DNA from: Pseudomonas sp. GV085
Lineage (GTDB): Bacteria; Pseudomonadota; Gammaproteobacteria; Pseudomonadales; Pseudomonadaceae
DNA: 64,000 nt
Assembly: GCF_003050925.1 (NCBI RefSeq)
Contig: NZ_QAOV01000001.1
Coordinates: forward strand, 434,001-498,000
Reading direction: 5' to 3'
A model generated the notes under the pieces. The model was not told where the DNA came from, did no database searches, and worked only from the letters and a program-made list of their open reading frames with translations. Made by a program: the position numbers and the translations under genes. Positions 34,663 to 43,625 of this stretch are shown piece after piece. Positions within the stretch are counted from its first letter, which is position 1. Each line of letters begins with the position of its first letter.

Positions 34663-35396
34663 GCTGTCTGAGTGGGCCTAATTTGCCCTCGTTCAAGATA
34701 GCGAGCATCCTTTACAAAATCAAATTGCCACTATCTAATTTTTCGGAACTGCTTGGTAATCGATCCGAACGAGCATGGGTTCGAAATTTTCGAACCCGGT
34801 AGGGGGTATCGGGCCGAAGGCTCACATGCCCGTTGGACTATGGCTTTCGGTCTGGCGCTCTTTCAGAGCAGCCCGAGGAATCAAGCGATTGAGGTGTGTC
34901 AGAGAGGTATCGTACGACTGCCGCGGGCGTCGCCTCCGAGCAAACGGGGGGCTTTTTTCCACTCGTCAGATGTCTTGCTGCATGACCGTCGAAATAGGCG
35001 GTGGCGTCGCTGAGGGCGGTGATCATATTCGATCTGATGCTGAGCGAGTGAGGAAAGGGGGGTAGTTCTACGAGAAAATGGGTTTATTGCTAGCCAATGG
35101 GACAGGGGCAATGCCCGCAACAATCACGTACAGATGCTTGCTTGAAAGTTGCTACAAGGTGAAGAGGCAAGGCAAGGCAAGGCAAGGCAAGGCGGGCTAG
35201 GTGGGCCGGGACTGTGGCGGATTGCTACATCTAATCCATCATGGGAGCGATCCTCCGGAAAATAATCTGCAAGATTTCCCAAGGCTATTGCACAGAAAGG
35301 GACTGGTCCCGATCTGAGCAACGCCATGCCGCAATACTTTGATAGCGCCCACCAAGAAGAAATCGAAACCCTGCGCCGACGTTTCACCCCGCGACC
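34663..35396. other. Gene-poor stretch with inverted repeat and decayed frames
   Basis: No intact gene is supported. It holds a perfect inverted repeat at 34777-34797 (10-base arms GGGTTCGAAA, 1-base centre), a short minus-strand frame at 34838-35026 that looks like a recurrent Pseudomonas small-ORF fragment (ATAYFDGHAARHLTSGKKPP), and a GGCAA tandem tract. The end (35346-35396) is likely the decayed N-terminal part of the integrase. Confidence 0.55.
35166..35193. repeat. (GGCAA)5 pentanucleotide tract
   Basis: Five tandem GGCAA units followed by GGC. It lies in non-coding DNA about 200 bases before the broken integrase. Confidence 0.9.
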
Positions 35397-36212
35397 TTGA
35401 ACGCGATCAAGGACACTTGGCTGGGCGAGCTTGACGACTCGGCATTGACCAGCCAGAAGCTAGTGGAGTTCGCGCAATGGCGAATGAGGAAGAAGGGCGG
35501 TGGTGTCCAGGCGCAGACGGTCGGTAACGATCTGTCGCACCTGGGCGCGGTGCTCTCCGTGGCGCGGCCGGCGTGGGGCTATGCGGTCGATCCGCTGGCT
35601 ATGCCAGACGCGCGTAAGGTGTTGCGCAAGCTCGGCATGGTCAGCAAAAGCAAGGAGCGCAATCGTCGGCCGACCCTGGAAGAGCTGGATAAGCTGATGG
35701 AGCACTTTTTCGAGATGCAGGCCCGGCGTAAAGCCCAGATCGACATGCCGAAGCTGATCGCCTTCGCGATCTTCTCGACGCGCCGGCAGGAGGAGATTAC
35801 GCGGATCCGCTGGGAGGATCTCGACGAAACCCGGCAGGCGGTCCTAGTGCGCGACATGAAAAATCCCGGGCAGAAAATCGGCAATAACGTGTGGTGTCAT
35901 TTACCGGATGAGGCCTAGGCGATCCTCCACTCCATGCCCAAGGCGGAAAAGGAGATCTTTCCCTACAATGTAACGTCGGTCTCCGCGTCTTTTACCAAGG
36001 CATGCCTATTTCTTGGTATCGATGACCTACATTTTCATGATCTGCGGCATGATGGAGTGAGTCGATTGTTTGAAATGGACTGGGACATTCGGAGGGTATC
36101 CAGCGTTTCGGGGCATCGAGACTGGAACTTATTGCGTCGATATACTCATTTGAAAGGGCGGGGCGATCTCTATAAAAGTTGGCGCTGGCTTGAAGTTATT
36201 TCTGAATCTTAA
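35397..36212 (+). pseudogene. Broken tyrosine recombinase (phage-type integrase)
   Basis: The frame encodes a core-binding region (KDTWLGELDDSALTSQKLVEFAQWRMRK) and a catalytic domain: first Arg in STRRQEEITRIRWEDL, HxLRH in FHDLRHDGVSRLF, GHRDW and the Tyr in LLRRYTHL. An in-frame TAG at 35916-35918 splits it, and the N-terminus is truncated with no good start. It was probably the integrase of the island and is now inactive unless the TAG is read through. It lies in the middle of the island, not at an end. Confidence 0.85.
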
Positions 36213-36248
36213 ATGGAAGGTTTTTGCCCGGTTGGGTTTGGAGGGAAC

Positions 36249-37457
36249 ATGTACTACAGTGTCTTGGATTTCAAGTCTGAAGGGAGTAACAAGTGTTTTT
36301 TAATTAGGTCCAGCCTGCAGGAGTATCTTTCCTCCCTGCCGGAGGACTACGATAAGTACAGTGTGCAGCGGTCTATTGTTAGTAATGTGTATTTGGATCG
36401 GATGATCGATACAGTTTTGAATAAAGGTCATATTCCTTCTATAACGTTAATTTCGGCAGACGTAGACATAGGATCCAGTGACCATACAACGCATGAATTC
36501 AAAATATTGGATGGGCTGCAGAGAACTTTTCGGCTGAAGTTAATAAGCGATACTAAAGATCTTTTTTTAGAAAAGGTCATGGGGCAGGTTGATGGCCTTA
36601 GCGATTTTCAGATAAAACGTAAATTCAGAGAGGAACTCCTCTCCATTGGCTCCGCCGGTAGCATCCTTATCGCGATAAAAGATTATTTCGAGAGAAACGG
36701 TAAAGAGCATTTGGAACAGTGCTTTTCTGAAAACTTTCAGTGGTTTGAGATTTGGGTCGGACTTACTCCTGAAGAAGAAATAAGAAAGATGTTGATGCTA
36801 AATGCTGGTCATAAGCCGGTAAATATAAAGCACCAGCTGGAACTGTTGTTTCTTAATGTGTTGCCGGTAATATCTGAAATTAAAAGTCAGAAGGTTACTA
36901 TTGTTAGGGAGAAAGACGTTTCGGCTACATCGTTTAGTAAGACAAGAGGGGTTGGTGATTATCAGTTTTCGCAGCTGATTGCAGCTCTTGTTTCATATGT
37001 TGAGCGGGCGCCAATTACAACGAATACGATGTTTGTCGAAAGCATGCAAAATGACCAAGGTAAATTAGAGGCCTTTGTTGAAATGTTTTCCTACCAGTTC
37101 TTGGAACATTTCATACACTCATTGTATACGCTTGATGTTGCAGCCTATGATGCTTTTGGAAAAGACGGAGTTCAATGGTTTGGACGTGAGGTATCGTTAG
37201 CTGCGATTTTTGCCGCTATAGGCTCGTCTGCGGAGTCCTCTGGAAGTATGTTAGAAGTTTCGGAGGAGTTGGCAAAAAACTTCGGACTGTCGAATCTGAT
37301 TGGGTATGAGGAAGCTAGGAACAGTGTTGACCTTGCAAAAGTGAATGTCGGAAATATAAACAAACGTTCGATATTTAAAGGGTTCGAACAACTCATTCAG
37401 TCGAAGTATAATAGAGGCATTGATTGGGCGTCGGTGTTTGCGAGGGAACCGCAATGA
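36249..37457 (+). CDS. DGQR-motif (DndB/DUF262-like) protein of a two-gene cassette
   Basis: The 402-residue protein contains KILDGLQRTFRL (DGLQR at 88-92), a variant of the DGQ(H/Q)R motif of DndB, ParB-like and GmrS-like proteins, and later MLNAGHKPVNIKHQLELLF, matching the N-x-x-x-KP-V element of that fold. It may be a nucleotide-dependent regulator or nuclease; catalytic ability is uncertain. ATG 36249 has GGAGGG just before it. Its stop overlaps the HEPN gene start by four bases. Base composition is clearly more AT-rich than the chromosome, which indicates transfer. Confidence 0.7.
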   Translation: MYYSVLDFKSEGSNKCFLIRSSLQEYLSSLPEDYDKYSVQRSIVSNVYLDRMIDTVLNKGHIPSITLISADVDIGSSDHTTHEFKILDGLQRTFRLKLISDTKDLFLEKVMGQVDGLSDFQIKRKFREELLSIGSAGSILIAIKDYFERNGKEHLEQCFSENFQWFEIWVGLTPEEEIRKMLMLNAGHKPVNIKHQLELLFLNVLPVISEIKSQKVTIVREKDVSATSFSKTRGVGDYQFSQLIAALVSYVERAPITTNTMFVESMQNDQGKLEAFVEMFSYQFLEHFIHSLYTLDVAAYDAFGKDGVQWFGREVSLAAIFAAIGSSAESSGSMLEVSEELAKNFGLSNLIGYEEARNSVDLAKVNVGNINKRSIFKGFEQLIQSKYNRGIDWASVFAREPQ

Positions 37458-38803
37458 AAAAGGTAGATGCCGTTTATTCTCTACTAATAGATCAAGTAGG
37501 AGTGATATGCGATGATAATGAAAAAGCCGAGAGGTTTTCAGCACAGCTGACTAACGATTCAGATCGAGATTTTTTTGATGATATTTTTCTAGCTTTTTCT
37601 GTTGAGAAGGAAAAGCTTATTGCTTGTAAAGATGGTTTAGAAGTACATGACAATCTTGCCGCTTTAGAAGCGCTCCTAACAAATTTTAATGAAAAGTATA
37701 GCCAGTATCCAGGTTTCGATTATCGAAAATGTATATATGCTTTAATGATAGCGACACGAATTCTACAGAATGTGAGCTCGACTATCCCCTCTGAAGATGT
37801 TGATTCTGGCTTTGATTTTTTTTACTGCGATCTGACATTTGAGTGCAAGGCCTTTGCAACAAATTTGAATGCCTTGCATAGTAATATGGTTTGGATTAAT
37901 CCGGGTTCGAAAGAATCTCTCCTGGAGCTTGTAAATAAGACTGTTGGGCTTGAGTTGTTGTACTGCTTGATTTCTTTTGGTGGGGAAATTGACTTTTCCT
38001 CTGCTCGCTCAATAGTTTTATGTGCGGCTGCTTGCGTCGAGAGTAGGGAGATAAAGAGCTCGAATGTGATTTCGCTTCTTAAACTGCATATGCTGAGTGC
38101 TGGAAATAAAATAACGCGTTCGAATGTTTATACTTTGCCTCCAAGTAATTCGTCGATCGAACGGTATGTTCCATCGAACACGTACGCTCAATTTAATGAT
38201 GTTATTCATATTTTGGGGGAGTATGTCGATAGGAAAGATGTTTTGGCTAAATATCTTTCGATGTATCATGTGATAGAAAATTTTATGTTTAAGAGTCAGA
38301 TAGTTAAGCTTGAACGTAAAGTTGTAGGGTCGATGTTTTCAATAAGAGACTTCAAGCGGCTATATAATGTTGTTAATGTCTTTGAGACGAAAGCCGTCGA
38401 AAATTTGGTTAGGTCGGTTTTTTCGCTGCTCCACAACGGAGCGCCATTTGGGACTTTTGCCTTTTCTAGTTGGCAAACGTTTTTGCAAGTTGAGAATGCG
38501 AATTTAGCTAAAATTCAGGAATTTTTAGCGAATTTCATGCCTCCTAATCAGGCTAGCAATGTGGCGGGTAACTTTTTTGAGTATTTTTCTACTCTTCTTT
38601 ATCGAGTTAGGAATTCGATAGTTCACAATAAGGAGACAGAATTTCATATATCCAGTGAGACATATAGTGTTGGATGTGGCTTGGTTATAGAGAAGTATTT
38701 ACTGCCGGTGTTGGAGGAGTTTGTCTTCCTAGCTATGGCTGAAGATAATGATGTTGTTTGGTATCGTTCTAATTCGATAGCTCTTTGGGATCAATCTGCA
38801 TGA
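37454..38803 (+). CDS. HEPN-like protein, partner of the DGQR protein
   Basis: The 449-residue, AT-rich gene is not recognised over most of its length. Near the C-terminus it has YRVRNSIVHNKETEF, an R-x4-H pattern (R386 to H391) as in HEPN ribonucleases of toxin and abortive-infection systems, preceded by helices LSMYHVIENFMFKSQIVKLERKVV and RDFKRLYNVVN that suit an ApeA-like HEPN fold. The four-base overlap with the DGQR gene and the terminator right after it show a two-gene unit. A role as RNase effector is an inference. Confidence 0.65.
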   Translation: MKKVDAVYSLLIDQVGVICDDNEKAERFSAQLTNDSDRDFFDDIFLAFSVEKEKLIACKDGLEVHDNLAALEALLTNFNEKYSQYPGFDYRKCIYALMIATRILQNVSSTIPSEDVDSGFDFFYCDLTFECKAFATNLNALHSNMVWINPGSKESLLELVNKTVGLELLYCLISFGGEIDFSSARSIVLCAAACVESREIKSSNVISLLKLHMLSAGNKITRSNVYTLPPSNSSIERYVPSNTYAQFNDVIHILGEYVDRKDVLAKYLSMYHVIENFMFKSQIVKLERKVVGSMFSIRDFKRLYNVVNVFETKAVENLVRSVFSLLHNGAPFGTFAFSSWQTFLQVENANLAKIQEFLANFMPPNQASNVAGNFFEYFSTLLYRVRNSIVHNKETEFHISSETYSVGCGLVIEKYLLPVLEEFVFLAMAEDNDVVWYRSNSIALWDQSA

Positions 38804-38825
38804 GGTAGCATTTAACTGTTTCATT

Positions 38826-38853
38826 AATCGGGGTCGGTTGACCCCGATTTTTG
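38826..38853 (+). terminator. Intrinsic terminator of the DGQR-HEPN cassette
   Basis: AATCGGGGTC (38826-38835) pairs with GACCCCGATT (38840-38849) and is followed by a T tract. It is 23 bases after the HEPN stop. Confidence 0.88.
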
Positions 38854-38870
38854 ATATTACTGTCTGCCTA

Positions 38871-39032
38871 TCAATTGATTTTGCTCTCGTTCCGTTTTTT
38901 TCGTTGCCTATCGATATACGTTGCTAGATCCGCAAGATGTACACCTAATGCCGCTTTTTGACTGTTGGCTCCAAGCTTGGTTAGAGGTATATCGATTTCT
39001 CCCGTGGAGCACTTTAACTGTAAGCGATCCAT
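38871..39032 (-). CDS. Small 53-residue protein at the IS66 left end
   Basis: This frame gives a charged 53-residue protein (core GEIDIPLTKLGANSQKAALG, then LADLATYIDRQRKKR). Its first four codons lie inside the proposed IS66 left inverted repeat, so the present start may be created by the insertion. The amino-acid pattern looks like real protein, but no family is recognised. Confidence 0.35.
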   Translation of the reverse strand: MDRLQLKCSTGEIDIPLTKLGANSQKAALGVHLADLATYIDRQRKKRNESKIN

Positions 39033-39065
39033 AAACCCCACCTACCGTATGGCCGGGGTATGAAG

Positions 39066-39326
39066 TCAGGTATCCGAGTCGGATATATACTCCACTTGAG
39101 TTCTTACCCCAAACAACCGGTCGGCTATCTGCCGACCTCGCTCCAGCCCTTCAGCCGTTAACCAAATCGATTTGTTCTTGTTCACCGGATTACTGATGAA
39201 ACCCTGTTCATGCAATCGGTTCATGGTCTCGAAGTCGAACCCTTTCCAAGTATTGCCGTTATCGAAACTGAAGGTTGCCAACAGGGCAAGCACGGCTTCT
39301 TCAATCAGTTTATCGTCGTATTCCAT
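39066..39326 (-). CDS. DUF6429 family protein (IS66 passenger)
   Basis: The 86-residue protein begins MEYDDKLIEEAVLALLATFS and contains WKGFDFETMNRLHEQGFISN and ADRLF. It matches DUF6429 proteins that are frequently found beside IS66 tnpC. It resembles a small winged-helix protein. Its position between tnpC and the left inverted repeat supports its being part of the element. Function unknown. Confidence 0.8.
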   Translation of the reverse strand: MEYDDKLIEEAVLALLATFSFDNGNTWKGFDFETMNRLHEQGFISNPVNKNKSIWLTAEGLERGRQIADRLFGVRTQVEYISDSDT

Positions 39327-39395
39327 GATCGTTGCTCCGTTCGTACTCTTTAAGCTCACCGTAAACCCCGCCAGCCATCAAGATGGATAGCGCGT

Positions 39396-40907
39396 TTAAC
39401 TACGCGATACCGGCGAGCGGTTCCAGGGCAGTAAGGCTTCGTAATCCTCAACCGAAGAAGCCGTCGGCAGGCGCTCAAGTGCGTGGCGCAGCCACGCATA
39501 GGGCTCTTGGCCGTTGGCTTTGGCTGTCTCGACCAGGCTGTAAAGCTGAGCACTGGCCGTCGCGCCTTTGGACGTGCGCTGAACAACCAGTTCTTCCTTC
39601 CGATCACGAAGGGCATGATGGTGCGTTCGGCAGGGTTGTTGTCGATCGGCAAGTAGCCTTCCTCGACATACCGCGCAAGTTTGTTCCAGTTGTTGGCCAG
39701 ATAACTGATGGCTTTGCCCAGTGCGTTCTGAGCGGTGACCTGAGGCTGCGTCTTCTCCATCCAGTTTTTCAACTGAGCCAGCACCGGCAGGTTGTGCGCG
39801 TGACGACCGGTTTTACGCTCGCCGTCATTGCCGGCCTGTAGATCGCGTTCGATGCCATAAAGCTTGTTGATCAGGTTCAGCGCGATGTCGGCACGTCCTG
39901 TCTTGCCTTTGGGCTGCACTTTTTGCGCTTCGACGAATTTGCGTCGTGCATGCGCCCAGCAGCCTAAGCGCTCAACCCCCCGCCTGCGCACCCAGCGCGT
40001 TGTAACCGGCATAATCATCGATCATCACGTAGCCGCGATAGCCATCAAGCAGACGCGTCAGCACCTCCTGAGCCCGGCTGGTGGAGTAGTCGAAAAGGAT
40101 CACTGGTTTGTCGGGTGGGCCGCCGGTTTGCACCCACATCCAGGACTGGCTGCTGGGCTCCCGATCCTGCTCTTTCAACACCTGCACGCGGGTTTCATCG
40201 CAGTGGATGACGCGGCTTTTCAATAACTGGTCGCGCATTAAATTCAGCAGTGGTTGCAAGTGTTCGCCGCACTGGATAACCCAGCGGGCCAAGGTCTGGC
40301 GCGGGATATCGATGCCATGGCGGCCCAGCACTTTTTCGAAACGGTGAAGCGGTAAACCGTCCACGTATTTGGTGGTCAGCAGCATCGCCAGCACGCTTGG
40401 GCTGGCCATACTTTTTTCAATCAACTGAGCGGGTTTGTCCGCAGTGACCGGTGCCGTTTCACAGGCACGGCAATCGTAGACCTTACGGACGTGTTTGATC
40501 ACGCGGATTTGCATCGGCACGATTTCAAGCTGCTCGCTGACCTCCTCGCCGATGGCATGTTTGCGGCAGCCGCAGGCACAGGTCAGTTCACGCTCGGGCA
40601 GTTCGTGGATGATTTCGATGCGGGGGAGATCGGCCGGCAGTGGCTTGCGCTTGCCACGCCGCTGGGTCGGCGCAACAGCCTCTTCTTCTGCGGCTTCATC
40701 AATGGGTTCGACGACGCTTTCCGCCTCATTGAACAGGGCCAACTGCGGCCTTGCCGGATCAGCCGTTTGCTCGGACTTGCGTCCGAACAGGCGCTGACGC
40801 AACAGCGAATTTTCTTCTTCGAGGAAACCGACTCTGGAGTGCATCTTCGCAAGCATCTGCTTGAGCAATTCAGGATCATCGGGGAGGTTTTCGGGCATGG
40901 AAATCAT
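39396..40907 (-). pseudogene. tnpC: IS66 transposase TnpC, two frameshifts
   Basis: The N-terminal part (MISMPENLPDDPELLKQ to [14 protein letters not shown]) has the zinc-binding ELTCACGCRK, the leucine-zipper region and the first DDE residues in VIHCDETRVQ. A run of six G, five expected, near 39975 shifts the frame; the next part continues [18 protein letters not shown] with NNPAER. A second shift, a missing base near 39570 after WLFSARPK, is needed to recover the normal [18 protein letters not shown] end. Both are single-base events, so the gene is inactive unless they are sequencing errors. Confidence 0.85.
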
Positions 40908-40925
40908 GCCTTGGATTATACCGAA

Positions 40926-41285
40926 TCAGGCCACGTATCGAGGCGTCAAAACCTGATGAGGACGGTTGCGCCACAGATCAAAACCATCAAGTAGCCAGTT
41001 CAGTTCCTGGACGGCCAGGATGATCGCTTCATCATTGGCATCGGGCGATGTTTTAAGTCGTTCGGATTCGAGGCGCTTGAGCCAAAGGCGGAAGCCGTTG
41101 CGTTCCCAATACAAAATCTTCACGCGGTTGCGCGGCTTGTTGAGGAAAACGAAAAGCACAGGGTCGAATACCGCGACTTTGATATCCAGTTCGATCAGCG
41201 CAGCCAGGCCATCAATGGATTTTCGAAAGTCGACGGGCTTGGGGTAGAGATAGACTTTTTCGACTTTGGCATCGGGTCGCATCAT
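40926..41285 (-). CDS. tnpB: IS66 accessory protein TnpB
   Basis: The 119-residue protein has the IS66 Orf2 signature VYLYPKPVDFRKSIDGLAAL and RVKILYWERNGFRLWLKRLE. It is intact and lies 18 bases upstream of tnpC. TnpB is required along with TnpC for IS66 transposition; its exact role is unclear. Confidence 0.93.
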   Translation of the reverse strand: MMRPDAKVEKVYLYPKPVDFRKSIDGLAALIELDIKVAVFDPVLFVFLNKPRNRVKILYWERNGFRLWLKRLESERLKTSPDANDEAIILAVQELNWLLDGFDLWRNRPHQVLTPRYVA

Positions 41286-41369
41286 GGCGGGCTGACTCCT
41301 GAGGGAATCGGGAGCACAGCATCCGGGATCAGCTAAGCGCTTTGAATGCAGTGTTCATGAAGCGCTTAC

Positions 41370-41557
41370 GATGCGACGTTGGGGTTTGATCAGTTGATTG
41401 AGCGGGTGGGGAGTGTGTTGAGCGCGAGGTCGTTGGGGCAGACGCCGGAGATTGTTGGGCCGAGCGGGGTTAGGGCGGCGGTGTGTCCGTGGCGGATAAG
41501 TAGGTTGGGGAGGTGATCTCGTAACCGCAATCACAGCGAAAGAAAAGGGCCGCGGGA
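41370..41557. repeat. 188-bp direct repeat, copy 2 (displaced 3' end of the caspase gene)
   Basis: The copy encodes the same final 48 residues (DATLGFDQLIERVG to RLGR and TGA at 41514-41516) with two replacements, V to I and G to R, and continues 41 bases past the stop. It begins at the base after the IS66 end. No start or upstream gene body is present, so the coding part is a remnant. Confidence 0.93.
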
Positions 41558-41622
41558 TAATCCAGCGGCTTAAACATCATGGAGGAGTCCTAGTCGGGCG
41601 CTGATCACTAGGAGAAAGTGAT

Positions 41623-42087
41623 TCATCCGCCCTTAATCGCACTTAGTAACGTTCTGGCTGCTGAGAATCCTGCAAGCAGTGTGATGATTGCAGCCATGCT
41701 GGTTACCATGATGAAGAGAGTAATTTCTAGGGTCATTAATCTATGGCGTCTCAAGCAATAGACTAAAGTTGTCCAAACGAGGCGCAGCGAGCTTCGCTTC
41801 AAGTGCCCCTGATACCTGCGGATTCTTGATATCCCAAATCGACCCTCAAGAATCCCTTCATAAAGGATTGCTCCGTTTGCATAGAAAGAGAGCAACCACA
41901 TCAACATCAGAAGCGTACAGGAAATCCAGCCTGTCCACCAGATATCCCCATTCTCATAGTTTCTTTGTGTGGTAACTCCAACAACAAGAAACAGGCTAAG
42001 TAGTACAGCTTGCGGTGTGAGGTTTCTCAGATATTCCAAGTATGCTTTTTTGCCTGTCGGAGAAAAAATCCACATGCATAATTCCAT
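41623..42087 (-). CDS. Hypothetical membrane protein
   Basis: The 154-residue product has three or four predicted transmembrane helices (AVLLSLFLVVGV, WISCTLLMLMWLLSFYANGAIL, ITLFIMVTSMAAIITLLAGF) and basic loops. It is the last gene of the minus-strand cluster that includes the second GHKL ATPase, 30 bases after its neighbour. No family is recognised. In a defence module a membrane protein could be an effector, which is speculation. Confidence 0.6.
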   Translation of the reverse strand: MELCMWIFSPTGKKAYLEYLRNLTPQAVLLSLFLVVGVTTQRNYENGDIWWTGWISCTLLMLMWLLSFYANGAILYEGILEGRFGISRIRRYQGHLKRSSLRLVWTTLVYCLRRHRLMTLEITLFIMVTSMAAIITLLAGFSAARTLLSAIKGG

Positions 42088-42117
42088 ATAAATAGATTGA
42101 GAGCTATGTTGGCGTTG

Positions 42118-42858
42118 TTAAACTTCTGGAATAAATTTTTTGAAATCATTCGGAAGCATGCTAGCCAAGACACTCCAACCCAAGGTTTCGATATCGTAGG
42201 TCAGACTCAGCTGATCAAGAACGGTTGAGAGCCGTCTAGGTGAACCGGCGCTTTTTCCGCCACTGCCACGCTTAAGTCCACCCTGCACTACATCGAAGTA
42301 AAGTTTTGTAAATAGCTCTATTATACCGGGGCTGAGTACAATGGATTTTCTAGACATTGCCTGCTCAAATACTTCTCCAGTCTTGTTCACCGGAATTCCT
42401 AGAACACCGTTCAGACGACTCAAGTCATGTTGGTGGGCTAGGTAGGCCAACCAAAGCGGGGCCATTTTTTGCCTATAAACTTTCCGCCAGTTTCCGGGCA
42501 TATAGATCCACAGCGCGTCTTCACCAATTTTGCCTTTATTGGTGATGAATTTATCTGCAAACCGCAAAGTCAACCAACTCCAGAACCCTTGATCATTCTC
42601 CAGAGATGTTTCATCCAACGCCGCAGCTCGGACCGCTTTATCTATTGCCTCTGCCAGTGTCAGCTTTGACTGAAACGCCGCGGCACTGAAAATTTCTGAT
42701 TGAATCGGGACTCCTATTTCGGCGGAGAAAGACGGGCTTTCAAGTAGTTGTACGGGAATCGGAATGGTGGAATTGCTCCGTGCCTGAGCTAGCCAATCTC
42801 GCATCTGTTCAATTCCTTCTGAATTGAAGGATCGCATTTGTAACATTTCCATATTCAC
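42118..42858 (-). CDS. Unknown protein of the second GHKL module (DUF6339-like)
   Basis: The 246-residue soluble protein has no catalytic motif that I recognise. Features include GFWSWLTLRFADKFI, a WIYMPGNWRKVYRQKMAPLWLAY helix pair and PNDFKKFIPEV at the end. Its layout recalls DUF6339 proteins, from memory. Its start overlaps the upstream gene stop by four bases, so it is co-translated with the GHKL ATPase genes. Confidence 0.6.
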   Translation of the reverse strand: MNMEMLQMRSFNSEGIEQMRDWLAQARSNSTIPIPVQLLESPSFSAEIGVPIQSEIFSAAAFQSKLTLAEAIDKAVRAAALDETSLENDQGFWSWLTLRFADKFITNKGKIGEDALWIYMPGNWRKVYRQKMAPLWLAYLAHQHDLSRLNGVLGIPVNKTGEVFEQAMSRKSIVLSPGIIELFTKLYFDVVQGGLKRGSGGKSAGSPRRLSTVLDQLSLTYDIETLGWSVLASMLPNDFKKFIPEV

Positions 42859-43625
42859 TCCTCCTCACTCATGAAGTTGGCAAGACGGTTGCGCAATTTC
42901 TTTTCGCGGCAGAAGCCAATGGTTGCTTTCTGCGCCCAGTCATCTATGTCCACGTAGGTCCCCGTGTTGGGGAGCGGGTCACCGGCCCATTTCACTCCCA
43001 AACTCAGCCACATACCGGAATCATCCTCTTCGCCAAGAGCTACTTCGTCATCGCTACTTATGCCGTGTTCATGCGCTAGATTCACCAAGATGGCTCTGAT
43101 TACGCCTGGAAGAATGGCGAACAGTATGGGGCTGGACTTCAACTCCTGCTTAGTGCCGAGGCCGCTATCTAGAATAAGAGTAGGTGTGTCACCCATCTCA
43201 AGCTCCCAGACTCCACCGGCAAGATCCTCCATCCTGATCGGTAGGAGAGAGCGTTGAGGTACCTGTGAGTCTTCGTTGTTACAGGCCTGGATGCCTTCGG
43301 CGACTGCAAGAAGGCGACAAGTCTGTGGCTCGACAACAAGCACACGAAAACGGATATCCTCGGGGTCACCCATAGAGCTGATGTCAAACTCCGAGCCCCG
43401 CTTCCAATCGGAGGACGCTACACCTGCCTTTCCCGATTCATGTCGCAGACGTAGCACTCTACCGCGCTCAGCCTCGATTACGACCAATGCGTCTGGCCTC
43501 AGATGGTAGTCCGTCAACATGAGGTCTATGTTGCAAAAGAGTCCCCCATCACGTTGTTCGACGATAGCTCTCACGTTCTCTCTGAGAATCTTGGTGCGAC
43601 CGGTAAAATTGAAACGGCGGCTCAT
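42855..43625 (-). CDS. Unknown protein of the second GHKL module
   Basis: The 256-residue soluble protein is not recognised. The N-terminus (RFNFTGRTKILRENVRAIV) resembles the start of partner proteins in GHKL operons. The middle is strand-rich and the end acidic (ALGEEDDSGMW). It overlaps both neighbouring genes by four bases, so all three products are probably made in fixed ratio and may form one complex. Confidence 0.6.
   Translation of the reverse strand: MSRRFNFTGRTKILRENVRAIVEQRDGGLFCNIDLMLTDYHLRPDALVVIEAERGRVLRLRHESGKAGVASSDWKRGSEFDISSMGDPEDIRFRVLVVEPQTCRLLAVAEGIQACNNEDSQVPQRSLLPIRMEDLAGGVWELEMGDTPTLILDSGLGTKQELKSSPILFAILPGVIRAILVNLAHEHGISSDDEVALGEEDDSGMWLSLGVKWAGDPLPNTGTYVDIDDWAQKATIGFCREKKLRNRLANFMSEEE

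Larger units (their letters stand above)
39020..41369 (-). mobile_element. IS66-family insertion sequence with DUF6429 passenger
   Basis: The right end reads GTAAGCGCTTCATGAACAC on the minus strand, from 41369. The left end at 39020 reads GTAAGCGATCCATAAACCC, matching in about 15 of 19 positions. Inside are tnpB, tnpC and a DUF6429 gene; no tnpA frame is present. The 8-base flanks (CTTTAACT and GATGCGAC) are not a target duplication, so one side has been deleted or recombined. The right end abuts repeat copy 2 exactly. Confidence 0.82.

Noticed and set aside
34777..34797. tRNA TpsiC-arm-like GGTTCGAAA sequence
   Set aside because: It is a perfect 10-base inverted repeat with no acceptor, D or anticodon arms around it.
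34838..35026. 62-codon minus-strand open frame
   Set aside because: It looks like a recurrent non-coding or decayed Pseudomonas fragment, with no ribosome-binding site and overlapping frames of similar length.
39361..39396. GTAAACCCC taken as the IS66 left end
   Set aside because: It matches the right end at only about half of the positions and would exclude the DUF6429 passenger. The GTAAGCG end at 39020 matches far better.
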